From Pilasporangium apinafurcum (lineage: Eukaryota; Oomycota; Peronosporomycetes; Pythiales; Pythiaceae): a stretch of 64,000 nucleotides of DNA. This document shows, one piece after another, positions 52,171 to 63,690 of this stretch (position 1 is its first letter; each line of letters begins with the position of its first letter). Made by a program: the position numbers and the translations under genes. The notes below the pieces were generated by a model. The model searched no databases. It saw nothing but the letters and a program-made list of their open reading frames with translations, and was not told where the DNA came from. The stretch is taken from positions 76,167-140,166 of the forward strand of contig BCKE01000067.1 of assembly GCA_001600495.1 (NCBI GenBank), in the 5' to 3' direction.

Positions 52171-53031
52171 TCTTTATGTAAAATTTTTAATGATCGAAGA
52201 CAGGCAGTGAAGTTTGAGCGGTAAAAGCGAAAATGGAAGGCATTGAATTGAAGGAAGTTTCTTATGTATCATTCAATGATAATATTTTTATTGCTTGGAA
52301 CAGCTAGAATATTAAGAAAAAGAAAAAATGGAATCCCTGTGCATCCAATCAAACGGGCAACCCTCTGCATGTGTATGTATGTGTGTAGACTGTGGAAAGC
52401 TATGTGTTCCCGCCGACAACAAGGACGAGAAGTGGATGATACGACAGCAGAAGAGAGACGGACTTCCCCTCACTGCCGGTCGTAAGTGCGCAAGGGTTTG
52501 TTTGTTGTGGATGTAGAAAATCGCTTTCGATGGTGGCGTAGGTGAGAAGTCCCATCTGCTCCAAAATGGCGAGTGTATCTTTCTCTTTCTTAAACCCGCA
52601 TCTGATAATATCATTTTTCACAGCTCAAATAAGCACATTTAACATATTTTCAACAAAAGCACCACCGATATGTTTTTCGTCTGGGTTGTCATGCCCCATT
52701 CCGCTTGCGTCAGTATTTATATGGTAGACGAGTGGGATTCCTGTGCTTTTGTTCTGTACTGTTGTGCTTTCTCACCCAAATCTCCATCGATCCAAAGCTT
52801 CATTCAACATCTACCGTCCCTTAGGCTGCTGCAAGAGAGTGCAAAAGATGAGGAACAATTTTCAAAATTCGGTGGATATATTCTTACGCATGGCAAGAAG
52901 TGCAATTCTTGCTATTTCATCAAATGCTCTCTTCACTGGTAATTTGCCCTCTAGTCATACAAAACCATAGTAGAATGATGCAGGCATCTTCTTACCTCTA
53001 CATAACTCCAATATCAGACACTTGATTCAGC
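52171..53031 (-). pseudogene. Region with decayed minus-strand gene
   Basis: From about 52960 to 52420 one minus-strand register reads LPVKRAFDEIARIALLAMRK, MLNEALDRWRFG, GIPLVYHINTDASGMGHDNP, DEKHIGGAFVENMLNVLI and NDIIRCGFKKEKDTLAILEQ with stops between. It is probably a dead host gene; the family is not recognised. The ends are approximate. Confidence 0.35.
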
Positions 53032-53778
53032 CTAAGCAAGCATCCCCAGAATCATAGGTAAAGCCAACAGCGAGACTGAGACAACTGTCATGCTAGCCGA
53101 TGAAGCAGAGCCTGCTTCAGGGTCCACTGAGCCGGAAGCTGAGCCCGTCGATGATGTCGTGGGCGATTGATTTCCAAATGTCGAGTCCGCATTTGATCCG
53201 GCGGTGCTATCACCAGTGGTACTACTAGCCCCACCTTTGCCTGTGCCGACGTAGTACTTGACCATATCGTAATAGCAGGTTTCGCCACCAATGATCTCTC
53301 TTGGTACGGTCGATGTATCGATGGGCTCGCCGCTACAAGTCGTGCCATTGTACGTCTTGGTGGTCACAGATCCGTCAGAGTTGATCTCGACTTTATTGCT
53401 ATTGACGAGTGTGTCGCTCTCTTCCTTGAGTAAGCAAGTCCCATCTGCTAGGGTTGCAGTACCATACGACAGCGTGCCGCAATTCGCACCACTGTAGACT
53501 TCTAGCAGCAGATACGGTGAACTACCAAACTTGGCATCGGTGAAAGTGACAAGATCCGTCGTGCAATCGTTCTTCATATAGACGGTATTGTCGCCCATGG
53601 GTTCTTTCGTGCATTGTAACACGGTATCGGAACACGCGTTCGTAGCCATGAACGCGATTTGCTGGGGTGCGTCGCTGCATGTATCGTCCTCGTGCATGGC
53701 ATAAGTCGTGAAGCTCTGGGCTGACACATGAGAGACTACGGCGCACGAAAAGAGAACGAAAAGACTGGGGAGCTGCAT
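53032..53778 (-). CDS. Secreted Cys-rich protein with GPI-type C-terminus
   Basis: 248 residues. Signal peptide MQLPSLFVLFSCAVVSHVSA, then a domain with about ten Cys (DDTCSDAPQQIAFMATNACS, VLQCTKEP, NDCTTDL, SGANCGTL, DGTCLL, NGTTCSGEP, GETCYYDM). A Ser/Thr/Gly-rich stalk follows (SSTTGDSTAGSNADSTFGNQ), and the chain ends in a hydrophobic segment (MTVVSVSLLALPMILGMLA) right at the terminus, the layout of GPI-anchored cell-surface proteins. No enzyme motif seen. A wall or host-interface role is inference. A decayed relative is present near 62884-63448. Confidence 0.8.
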   Translation of the reverse strand: MQLPSLFVLFSCAVVSHVSAQSFTTYAMHEDDTCSDAPQQIAFMATNACSDTVLQCTKEPMGDNTVYMKNDCTTDLVTFTDAKFGSSPYLLLEVYSGANCGTLSYGTATLADGTCLLKEESDTLVNSNKVEINSDGSVTTKTYNGTTCSGEPIDTSTVPREIIGGETCYYDMVKYYVGTGKGGASSTTGDSTAGSNADSTFGNQSPTTSSTGSASGSVDPEAGSASSASMTVVSVSLLALPMILGMLA

Positions 53779-54203
53779 GGTTGGGATTGATAAACCTCTC
53801 AGGCGTGTGAATTCTTATGGGAGCGGAACTCCTTGAGCTAGCGAGCGTGTTTTCACGAATGATGTTTTACTTGACTTGGTTTTATGGAGGGGGAAGCCAA
53901 AAGCAGAAAATATAACGGCTGGACACTTTCCATCGCATTCGGAAGAGTCACGGTGTATGAGTCCCATGACTAGGGACGTAACGGAAAGAAAAATGGTGGT
54001 ACTGGTTGAAGAACAATTTGCCACAACAAGTTCTCAGCTATTAATTGCAGAGCTGATTCATGGCCTATACTATCGCAGGAGGGCAAAATCAGGATAGAGA
54101 GAACACTAAATACACAACAAAAGCACACCATAGTATGTTTTTTTCTTAATGCTTTTTATGTGTGTGTGCACATCCGAAAGTGTGCTCACGAACTATGACA
54201 AAT
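53779..54203. other. Intergenic region
   Basis: Holds the 5' flank of the secreted protein gene and the 3' flank of the FKBP gene; no other gene seen. Confidence 0.45.
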
Positions 54204-55429
54204 CTATGTCATGCCATGGAACGGCTTCCCAATGAATTGGTACATGGCCCATGCAATCAACGCGGAAACAATTGTTGCAACCACCGCTGGGTTACTGCGC
54301 AAGTAACGAACCGCCGTGCTCAATTTCGTCTCCGCTATGGCTCTTCCATTGCCATTTACTGTTGCAGCGCTACCCTTGCCTCCGAGCTTCGAGTACAATG
54401 TCCGCTCCGTCTCGCGCTGTTTCTGCTTCTTCTTCTTAACTTGCACGAGTAATTCACGGAATTTTGTGTTATTCGGCTCGATCTGCAGCGCTTTCTTCGC
54501 GAATTCGGTCGCTTCACTAAACTCGCTCTGCTCCAACGCAATCTGAGCGACACGATACATCGCCTTGATGTTCCGGCCGTCCAATTGCAGCACTTCGAGA
54601 CTTGATTGCCGGGCTTCCTTATGTTGCTCCAGTTTGTGTTGTACGTTTGCAACGTTGTTACCTAGCGCGATGAGCAGCTCCTTGCATTGTGCTGCCTCTT
54701 CTTCCGAGTGTTCCCACATTTCCAGGATCTTCAGCGCACGTTTGTACATTTTTGCGGCCTGTTCATAATTTTTCTGCTGATAATAGCGATTACCACTCTC
54801 CTTCTTCTTAGTCGCTTCTTCGATCAGTTCACTGGATGACATTTCCGCTGTGACTTTTTTGCCGACGCGACACAGTTCGACGATGAACGACATCGCTGCG
54901 CCTGGTGGAACGTTTGGCTCCAATCCGACGTCGCCATATGCAAAACGAGCGTCACAACGCACTTCACACACTTCGCCCGTGCGCATCATCTTGGACACTA
55001 GCTCCAATGCTAACAAGATCACGATCAAGCACAGCAAATTAGTGGTGTGGTACATCAAAGTTGATAATGTCTGTCATCGTACCTGGTATGATTTCGCCAT
55101 CGCCGACACGAAATTTCCGCAGCTGATCCTGGGAGATGATCTGACCTGTCGGATACAGCCGCTCCGAATACTTGATCGACAACTCTTCGCCAAATTCTAT
55201 CAAGAAAACAAAAAAAGAATATGCAAAAGACATTTAGATATCAATTCCCATGCATCTCACCACAAAAAATGGATCCAGGAAACAAATACCATACAATAGC
55301 GTATGTTTATGGGGATCGTTTACCTGCCTGAACGCCTTCGGGATTCTTAAGTAAGAACTTGCGGAAGATGCCGCCGCTGCCGAGCAGGTCGTCAAATTCG
55401 TCGCGTTCCTCCGCTTTGATCTCCACCAT
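54204..55429 (-). CDS. FKBP-type peptidyl-prolyl isomerase with TPR repeats and tail anchor, three exons
   Basis: Exons are 55429-55324, 55196-55083 and 55009-54204, with introns of 127 and 73 nt, giving 341 residues. The FKBP domain is split over the exons: FLLKNPEGVQAEFGEELSIK, FRVGDGEIIPALELVSKMMR, TGEVCEVRCDARFAYGDVGL, PPGAAMSFIVELCRV. Aromatic positions of the drug pocket are partly altered, as in FKBP38. Then three TPR units (SGNRYYQQKNYEQAAKMYKR, ARQSSLEVLQLDGRNIKAMY, SEFSEATEFAKKALQIEPNN), a basic coiled segment, and a C-terminal membrane helix (NPAVVATIVSALIAWAMYQF). The layout matches FKBP8/FKBP38, which sits on mitochondrial or ER membranes and binds Hsp90 through its TPRs. The stretch before the start is in frame for 14 codons but meets a stop. 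Confidence 0.88.
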
Positions 55430-55470
55430 CTTGTTGTCTTCCAAGTGCGTAATCAGCAGATTTCCAAGCT

Positions 55471-55502
55471 AGGGGTACACCTGCTGGTTACATTGTACCC
55501 CT
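55471..55502. promoter_or_regulatory. GGTACA stem-loop upstream of FKBP gene
   Basis: AGGGGTACA (55471-55479) and TGTACCCCT (55494-55502) are perfect inverses around a 14-nt loop that contains GGTTACAT. 42 nt 5' of the FKBP start codon. Related in sequence to the palindrome in front of EF-Ts. Confidence 0.4.
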
Positions 55503-55842
55503 CGAGTAACCTTGTGGCACACTAAATAACCAAAAATCGTCAAGATTTGCATAATTATAGAAAAAGTCCTAAATGAATAGTTAAATTACTATAATGAGCA
55601 AAATATGAGTTTTTATGGAGATGGACCTGAGAAAATATCAGGAAAAATGAGACGAGTGAACAAGCGGATGTTAATCCATTTTCTTTCAATATTGATTGAT
55701 CAAGACGGTTGAAGGCTACGTCGGATTCTTTCTCACTCCTTTCTACTCTTTTGCTTCCCCAGGTTCCGTCCTCATTTCTCGTCAATAGTTCGTCAAGGCC
55801 AAGCACTCCTTTCCGTGTTTGTTCGATTCACAACAACGAACC
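55503..55842. other. Divergent intergenic region
   Basis: Separates FKBP (minus) and dynamin (plus). No gene. Confidence 0.5.
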
Positions 55843-58053
55843 ATGAGCAAGAACTCCAAGTCTTTCATTCCTGCCACTTCGGAATTGTTCAGTAAAGTCA
55901 ACAGCGCGCATGAAGAACGGCAACTGATCGATCGATTGCGTGCGATTGGACTCGATGAGTACGTCGAACTGCCGCAGATCGCGGTCATGGGCGACACATC
56001 GAGCGGTAAGTCGTCGATCTTATCGGCGCTCTCAGGCGTGAGTTTTCCGTCATCCGACCAGCTTACTACGCGCTGTCCAACGCAATTGATCCTCAGTCGC
56101 GCCGATACGTTTCGTGGGAGTGTGCGATTGCTACGCTACCATCAATCGAACCCAAATACGCCATCAAGTAAAGATATCGCGAGTGAAGAACTCTTGGGTA
56201 TGGATAGTGTACCTCGTGCCATCGAGAAGCTCACGATACGGTTGATTAACGAGGGGCAATACATCAGTGACGACCAAATTGTCATCGACATTGCTGGCCC
56301 AGAGCTCCCGAATCTCACACTGACCGACCTCCCAGGGTTGGTCCGAACAGTTGGAGACCATGAAGACCAGGATATCATTCCGCGTGTGCGGCAGTTGGTG
56401 GATCGTTATATGCGTCAGGAACGTACAATCATTATCGCCGTTGTGCCGGCGAACGTGGACATGCACAATACAGAAATTCTCCAGGCCGCGCAGGAAGCCG
56501 ATCCGAACGGCACACGCACGATAGCTGTCGTCACAAAACTTGATCTTGTGGATGCTGGTGCAGAAGGGAGTGTGCATGAGTTGCTGTTGAACAAGAAGAA
56601 ATTTATGCACCTGGGCTATCACGCCGTCAGGTGCCGGAGCCAGAAAGATTTGTCAACAGGTGTGAGTATCTCCAGTGGGCTAGCGCAAGAAAAGGCATTT
56701 TTCCAAGATCACGAGTATTGGAGACGGCTGCCGAAACAGTTGTGGGGGATTCACAATCTCAGTAAGCGGCTGGTCACGATTTTGCAAGAGAATATCCGTC
56801 GGTCGCTGCCAAAAGTCATGGATGAAATCCATGAACGCAAAGAAAAGGCGCAGAGCGCATTGGCAGCGATGGGGACACCGATGGACACACTCAGTGCACG
56901 TCGACAGCAATTCTGTCTGTGGGTGAATACATATTTGAAGCAAATGGAGGCTGCGATTACGGGCGAATACGAATTGCTGCCGTTCCTTGTCCGTGCTCCA
57001 TCATCAGCGGTAGTGGAATCAGATCCTTCCTCACCAAGTACTCCTCCTACTAGGCAGGTAGTCGATGCGAGGTTGCGAGCCGTTCTACGTAAACGAGAGG
57101 CACTTTTTCAGCAGCGTATTGAAGTAACGAAAGATAACGACTCGTTTACGAAGCCGAAACCACAGAAGGACGTGGCGATAGGCGACCTTGTAGAGGTACA
57201 GACGAACAATGTGTGGGTCACTGGACGAGTCGTGCAATGCAATGGTAGAGGCGATATCAAGTGTGCCGAGTTTCCAGACGAATGGCTCGGTGCCTCACGC
57301 TGGCGATTTCCGGAACGTGCAGCATTGAAGACGTTTATTCAAGCGAATCGCGGCGATGAACTGGCGATTTTCCCATCGTATCGCGTGTTTTGTAACTTGT
57401 TTCGTCAATGGATCGACAAGTGGGAGCAACCCACGATTCAGTTGTTGGATGACTATCGTGTGCACACGAAAGTAGTCTCGGATCATGTCATTACAGAGCT
57501 TCATGCTACTATGCGAGTGGAACAATTTCTGAAAAACATAGCTGCAGATGTGCTAACACGGCTGACAAAATCTGCGGAGCAGGAGATGCATACGCTGCTA
57601 CGTGAGGAATATCGGCCTTATACGCAAAATAACCGATTATTTCTGGAGCTAGATCAGCTTCGTCAACGAGCGCTAGAAAAGCAACTTGAGTCACTGCTGC
57701 CAAATGAAGACAAGGGCCAGGTGAACGTGTCGTTGTCCAATATGCTGAATTTCTTTCGCAAGTTAATGCTCTCGAACGAAGATCGTGAGGCGTTTGAGAT
57801 GGAAGTGGCCCTTCAAGCATATCTAAATGTGGCGATTCGTCGGTTCGTAGATACAATTCCGATGCGATTGAATGATTTGGTGCTCAACAAATTTCTCCAA
57901 GAGATGAAAAAGGAGTTGACAGGGACAACGGATGACAAATTGACCCGATTGTTACAGGATTCCGAGCGTAATATGGCGATTCGTGAGCAATTGAGCGATG
58001 AAATTCGTTGTTTGAAGAAAGCGAAGGAAGAAATTGAGCTTCTTTGTTACTGA
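55843..58053 (+). CDS. Dynamin-family GTPase (Mx-like) with Tudor-like insert
   Basis: The ATG at 55843 (MSKNSKSFIPATSELFSKVN) gives 736 residues; an in-frame ATG at 55819 is also possible. GTPase motifs: G1 GDTSSGKSS near residue 50, conserved Thr in TTRCPTQL, G3 DLPG near 163, G4 TKLD near 232. Stalk: EYWRRLPKQLWGIHNLSKRL, IFPSYRVFCNLFRQWIDKWE. GTPase effector domain at the C-terminus (MRLNDLVLNKFLQEMKKELT ... ERNMAIREQLSDEIRCLKKA). Mx-like dynamins self-assemble and remodel membranes. Between about 444 and 493, just before the Mx-equivalent stalk helix, there is an insert (IGDLVEVQTNNVWVTGRVVQ, ECAEFPDEWLGASRWRFPE-like) that reads like a Tudor/Agenet module. There is no PH domain and no Pro-rich tail. 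Confidence 0.9.
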   Translation: MSKNSKSFIPATSELFSKVNSAHEERQLIDRLRAIGLDEYVELPQIAVMGDTSSGKSSILSALSGVSFPSSDQLTTRCPTQLILSRADTFRGSVRLLRYHQSNPNTPSSKDIASEELLGMDSVPRAIEKLTIRLINEGQYISDDQIVIDIAGPELPNLTLTDLPGLVRTVGDHEDQDIIPRVRQLVDRYMRQERTIIIAVVPANVDMHNTEILQAAQEADPNGTRTIAVVTKLDLVDAGAEGSVHELLLNKKKFMHLGYHAVRCRSQKDLSTGVSISSGLAQEKAFFQDHEYWRRLPKQLWGIHNLSKRLVTILQENIRRSLPKVMDEIHERKEKAQSALAAMGTPMDTLSARRQQFCLWVNTYLKQMEAAITGEYELLPFLVRAPSSAVVESDPSSPSTPPTRQVVDARLRAVLRKREALFQQRIEVTKDNDSFTKPKPQKDVAIGDLVEVQTNNVWVTGRVVQCNGRGDIKCAEFPDEWLGASRWRFPERAALKTFIQANRGDELAIFPSYRVFCNLFRQWIDKWEQPTIQLLDDYRVHTKVVSDHVITELHATMRVEQFLKNIAADVLTRLTKSAEQEMHTLLREEYRPYTQNNRLFLELDQLRQRALEKQLESLLPNEDKGQVNVSLSNMLNFFRKLMLSNEDREAFEMEVALQAYLNVAIRRFVDTIPMRLNDLVLNKFLQEMKKELTGTTDDKLTRLLQDSERNMAIREQLSDEIRCLKKAKEEIELLCY

Positions 58054-58151
58054 GAGTGGAATGGAGATCAAAGTGCATTATGGTCAGTGATAAGATATCT
58101 TTGTATTTGTGTGCTAGATATTTGTGCCGTTTTGTAAATACACGACGTGAG

Positions 58152-61100
58152 CTACACTGCTCCAAGGAACTGGTCTATGTTCTTGACCACGTTGTGCTCT
58201 TTTAATTCGCCGGCGAACCATGCCATGAGCTCTTTTTCGATGTGGTCGCTGTCAGTTGGCTGGGTCTGTTCGAGAAGATGGAATGACTTTGCTGTTGCAT
58301 TGGACGAAAGTCGCCTAGTCGCAGTCTTGGAACGGGTGAGTAATCCGAGCCATTTGGAGAGCAGAGAACGCCACTTCTGTTTGTCTCTCTTTTTGCTTTT
58401 CTTGTGGCTGTCGCTGTCATATCGAAAGCGAAATGTTACAAACAGTAAAAAGCCATGCCGACTGTCGTACTCGACTTCGATATCGACAGGGATACCTGCG
58501 TCCAGCACAGGCATATTGACGTTGACTGTCGAACCATCATTAGGTCCAGGCGCGACAGAATTCCCAGCAGTGGTGATCCACTTGACTACGGCAGCGCTCC
58601 ACTTCTTCCACGATGTCAATATATACTGCTTGAATCGATATTTCCATGAGACGGGCTCTATCCGAGTGCTACGAGCGGCACGGTTGCTAGTGTGATTCTC
58701 TTCGTCTTTGCATCGTTCGCCACTGACATCTCGCCACATGACGCGCCGCAGTTCGGAAGCAAGTTGTGAAACGCTTTCCTGGTTGACCAGCAGTCGTTTG
58801 CTGAGGAAAATCTCAAAATTTTCGACGTTGATGGCTTTGTTAACCTTGATCCGCAACGTTCGTTTTCCAAATGTGGTAGTTTTGTGTTGTTTCTGCTTGA
58901 ATTTCATCAGTACGAAAATGCAGACGGCCATCCAGAGCATGTTGAGCACGAAGAAGAGGAATGGCACATCGATGATCGTCTTGAAAAAGCTTGTTTCGAC
59001 CCATTTCGGTACACCGACATTTAAACTGCCACCGGGGATACGATCAAGCAGCGTAAATGCAAAGCTTCCCGCCAGTAAAAGCTGTACGAGATCGAACGAG
59101 GCGTTGGATTTTTTTGTGACAACCGACGCATCCGCCAGCACTTTGGTGTTGGACTCGACCGTCTTGAAAATATCTTCGAGCTGGGAGGTGTTGAGTACCT
59201 CGGCCATTTGCCGAAGATTGACGACCTCGTACTTCGCCCCGTGCACGAGTTTTTCCAAGTCCCTCGCACGTAAGAGAATGTCGTGGTGCTGTTTTTTCAG
59301 GTTCAGGTAGCTGAAAATGGCTTCCTCTTCTTCGCCTGCATGCGCAGATTTATGTGGAATTTTGACGAATTCGAGCGATTCCAACAAATACCCCAACGTA
59401 TCGGTAAACTAGACATGGACAATTGTGTGATAATAAAATTAACATCAGTGAGTTTTTTTCCTCCATCTATGTGATTGTATGACAAGTATTTACCAGAATC
59501 AAGTCGTTTGTGGCCTGGTTGAGTTTGCCGCGGATTGTGACAAGATGGTTGGGGTCTTCTTTGGCGCGAAAGATGAGCTGTCGAATGTGTTTGAGCAGCT
59601 CTTCCAGCACGAAGATCCGCTTGAAGAAGCTGCGCAGAAACATTTCGCGGCATAACAGCGAGAAGTACGCAATGAAGACTTTTTCAAAGCGTTTTGATGC
59701 CGATCCCGCAATCAGCATGCCATCGCGTCCAACGATCAGCACACTGTCATCGCCAATGTCGTACGCACAATGGATGTCGCCCAACACTTGCTTGAGTTCG
59801 TTTTCGTAGTCACCCCGGTCCATATACTCGAGCCCAGGCATAAACGGATCGATTTGATCGGCCATGATCATGTTAAACTTGCCGCGATTCGCGATATCGC
59901 CCAAGAAAACCATATCAAGCAAGTTGCTTTGATAGGAAGAGAGCAAATCATCCATGATCTCAGAGGAATCTTGATGAATATCGACCAGCAATCGCGACAA
60001 TAAGTCGACAGATATGCGGTCCGAGCGTTTGTCCAAGATGGTGTCAACTTTGATTCCATAGAAAATAGTACCGTCGACGTTAAGGTGAATACCAAAATGT
60101 TCGACTTGGACGATCCCGTCGTCTTCGGGAAAATTGATTTCCGCTTCAAAGTTGATGTACCGCACAGGGTCGTAATCTAAGATGCGCACCTCAGTTAGTC
60201 CCGGTGGCACTTCGAATTGTGTGTCTGTTGGGCGATCATCAATCAATGATGTGAAGAGACCGCCTTGACATCGATCCATTGACCCAAAGCGTTCATTTAA
60301 AGCAACGATCTGGTTGGAACCAAATGGGATCCACTCACCGATGAGACATACGGGGTTGGCAAGTACAATGGCTTCAGAGAGTGTGTCCCGTATGTTGGAT
60401 TGACCACTTGCTGCTTCATGAGCTCGATGCGCATTCGAAGATAGCTGTTGATAGGCGTCAACTCCACGAACACACTGAGGCACAAATGGACTGGACACGT
60501 ACGAGACGTCTTCGGTTTCGGTTACTTCCGAGTACCGGAAGTACCCAATGGATTCAAGGATGAATCGGCCTTCTTCGTTGAATTCTGAAGTGTCCTCGGC
60601 TTGTTTATCGGCATCGTTCGTAGGTTTGCCCATGAGATTTTTATCGCTGCGATTGAATGTCCAGGATGGTCCCGAAGGTGGATCGTTGGTGAAGATTTGT
60701 TCCGGATCGACTTCGTCCTTGATAGGAATATACCGAATCTTGAGTAGTTCGTGGCGATATGGTTTAGGAGCAAAGATAAACGCATCGACCTTGGCACGGA
60801 TGTCTTTGCCGACTTGGGCCAGTAGCTGCAGGCCACGAAGTGAGACTTGAAACGCTGTGACTGAGTGGTAATCTTTCGTGGAAAGCTTGAGACCATTGAT
60901 AAGGCTAGATTCCCTTAAATCGTCGATGGCAGATTTCCCGTCTTGTGTTGTATTCATCCAGATACGCTTTGGTCGTCCCTCTTGTGCGATCAATATCGAG
61001 GCTGGAGCGTAATCGAAGTTGAGCGCACCAGCGGCAATGCCCTCGTACATGAGCACAAGCAATGGGATCTGGCGGATCCACGTTTCCTTGTCTTGTGCGG

Positions 61101-61869
61101 TTCTCGCACAGACAGCATAGCGAGACAGCATGTATAGCAGCATAACGTGGACTGTTGGCCACGTCTCGCGAACAGTGCGACCAGTTTCCTCACCCTCTTT
61201 GGTGAGTTCAGGCAGCGTGAATGTCAAATCTTCGGTATTTTCTGAATGTGTGTCGCTATTGAAACTTGCTGTGTCGTTTTCAGCTATCGCAGCACTTACG
61301 CTGGTATTTTCCTCACGTGAGAGTTTTGCCACGATTCGACCACCTGGACGCGACTGACTTCCTATTCGCATCATGCTTTGGCGGCGATAAGGAGTGGTTG
61401 TCGCTTGAGGAGACAAGTCTGCAATATTCTCTTCTTTCTCTTCTTCAAAAACGGTTTCGGTCAGTGCTGTGTCCTCTGCTACCTGAGCAAGCACCGATGG
61501 CGTTGAGGTTGTTATACTTGAGTCTGGGCGAGGGGATGGTGTCGACTCTTCCTCAGAAATGCGACCAGAGAGATCGCCAGCCACCACGAGGTGTTCCATC
61601 TTGGGCAAACGCGGCTTTCCTTTAGGTGATGGAGCTTCTGTTATTGTTTCTGCTGGTAGTGGTGGAGGTGATGAATGTGGTAGGTGCTTGACTTGATGTA
61701 CTTCGAGCGGTTTGAGCTCTGGGATCAAACGAAACGCGGTGCGAGGGGACGTCAGTTTGCTGGCGGACGTTGCAGCTGCAGTTTGGGCCAGATCGCTGCC
61801 GCCGCTGCTGCTGTTGTGCTCACTCTCGTCGTGAATCTGTCCTGGCAGGTGAACTGCTCTAGTTGCCAT
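58152..61869 (-). CDS. Large conserved protein with two membrane segments, two exons
   Basis: Exon 1 is 61869-59494 (792 codons) and exon 2 59408-58152 (419 codons with stop), intron 59409-59493 (85 nt); 1210 residues. The junction reads NDLILFTDTLGYLLESLE. The N-terminal 250 residues are Ser/Thr/Pro-rich. The middle is globular, with many hydrophobic strands (CLIGEWIPFGSNQIVALNER, AYDIGDDSVLIVGRDGMLIA) but no recognised domain. Two membrane helices lie in the C-terminal part: LVQLLLAGSFAFTLLDRI near 900-920 and VPFLFFVLNMLWMAVCIFVL near 940-960. The tail is basic. The protein appears to be a stramenopile-type conserved hypothetical. Dynamin lies convergently 98 bp away. Confidence 0.8.
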
Positions 61870-62883
61870 CCATCAGTGCGGATGGCTGCCAAAAGTTGTG
61901 GAAAGAGACGATGAAAACGAGAGACTGATCGTATGAAGCGTCGTTTCGAGAAATAGGGTGAAGGAGGTGGTCATATTTTGAAAAGTCTCATAACAGCGAT
62001 TACAAGTCATGATGCATTTTCCTACGTGACATTCTCGGATTCAAATCTCGAGAATTCGTTAGACAACTGCTTGGACAGCAGCAACATAGACTGCGTGATC
62101 GAAATCAGTAATGTACGCGGTTATGACTCACAGCAATTGACAATTGCTACCCTTTTCTGTAACAACACAGAAACCGAGTGAAAAAATCAATTACGATGTC
62201 AATTTTGGATGCTTGGCGCTGAAAGAAGCATCCAGCGATGAGAGTAATGCCATTGACACATCAACTAGTAGGATACCTGAACACTTGAATGTAGAAGCAG
62301 ACACTGCTGTCGCCAATGTATTGTGCGTTGTCTTGCTAGTGACTGCTCTCTACCTTGACTCGTAGATGCATATGATCATTCAAATAATGTAAATACTTTT
62401 GTTACACTAGCGAATTGTGGCTAAACCAGCATTGAATAGACATCACCGAAAAGAGTATTGAACGCCAAGTATAAGCTCACTTGATGAGACAAATGCGACC
62501 CACATATGTTTTTTTACTGTTGCTTCTTTCTATATCGACTGGGAACAAGCCATATTACGCCAGAAGTGAGGTGTTTTCATCATGGCTGACGCCTAAATAA
62601 GTAATTCGAGGCCATAAGTATGTTGCTCTATGCAAAAGACAAATGTATTCCGCATGTATAAATTGCTGGTATTGTGGAGGAATGCAGGCACGATCGCTAG
62701 TGCATAGTCATCCTCAACAACGGATCTATGGTCATCATAACCCGACAGTCACTCTTAATTTGGGCGATGCTGATGTTGGATTGGCCTCAGATGGTTCAGT
62801 TGTATTGATGGATCCAGAAGTGGACTCAGGTGATTGCGTTGTACTGCTGAACAACGCTGGATAAACTCCAAATCTAACATTCC
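61870..62883. other. Intergenic region with weak relics
   Basis: No supported gene. Plus-strand coding-like pieces near 61978-62365 end in a hydrophobic tail (ADTAVANVLCVVLLVTALYL) but are broken. Confidence 0.35.
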
Positions 62884-63448
62884 CTAAGAAAACCTCGTCC
62901 ACCCGATGTGCGTTTCGTACGTCAATATATCACTTGTGAGATCAGTCATCTTCTCCGTCTTGGCCTTGTATGTTATTCTTGTATACTCAATGCTAGAGAA
63001 AGAACCATCTGTAGTGTCGGCCATCATGCGATAGCTCTTTCGGTAGCAAGTGGGGATGCAATTCCCATCCACGTGACCGATGGCACTGTCAACGAAAGAC
63101 TCACAATGAGCGTCGTAGAAGCTGGTGGGCACCAGGCAATGAGGGCTTTTTTCAAAAGCTGTGTCACATGTCACAAAATAATCGTCAGGCAACCAATGCA
63201 CGAATAAAGTATGGTCCTATTGGGTAAATTATATTCTTCTATAATGACAGACATGAGGATTTTATAGCAGATGCTGCCTTTCATGCAGTACTGTGCAAGG
63301 AAAAATTATATATGCTCAGGAAGTGGACATTCGCGCAGTTTTGATCTTTGGTGGAGGTGAAGGTTTTGTAATCATATCCAGAGATACCAATGGTGGTCAT
63401 GCAACTAGCTAATGTCGTAACAAATCCACTGTAGACAGTGGCAAACAT
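62884..63448 (-). pseudogene. Decayed relative of the secreted Cys-rich protein family
   Basis: A possible start at 63448 (MFATVYSGFVTTLASCMTTI) resembles a signal peptide. After a frame change the frame continues VTCDTAFEKSPHCLVPTSFY, AHCESFVDSAIGHVDGNCIP, then YRMMADTTDGSFSSIEYTRI. The spacing follows the protein at 53032-53778 (CGTLSYGTATLADGTCLLKE ... EINSDGSVTTKTYNG). It is a broken paralogue; the match is partial. Confidence 0.45.
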
Positions 63449-63650
63449 ACACTTCACGATACTTTGGTCACTATATAACTGAATAACGTAATGAAAAGCA
63501 AATGCCACGCATCTTGCAGTCATTTTCCGCCCTTATTTTTGTGCGAACCTGGAACGTTGAGGTGCATCCAAATGCGACCATGATAGGGGTGAGCGTTGGT
63601 ACATTCTTGATCTACTAAAAATAGGGAGATGTAGCCATTTCCGTCTACGT

Positions 63651-63690
63651 TCCGGATATTTTACTGAATCTGTAATTGTCCGGTTAATTA
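63651..63690. mobile_element. Possible second pogo-like terminal-repeat fragment
   Basis: TTCCGGATATTTTACTG near 63652-63668 has the reverse complement CAGTAAAATATCCGGAA, which matches the end of the remnant at 26554 (CAGTACAATATCCGGA). AATTGTCCGG follows at about 63675. No partner end was found, so this is a fragment at best. Confidence 0.35.

Noticed and set aside
61978-62365. Plus-strand ORFs with a hydrophobic C-terminal tail, as of another GPI-type protein
   Set aside because: Frames are broken, no signal peptide, and similarity to the secreted family is too weak.
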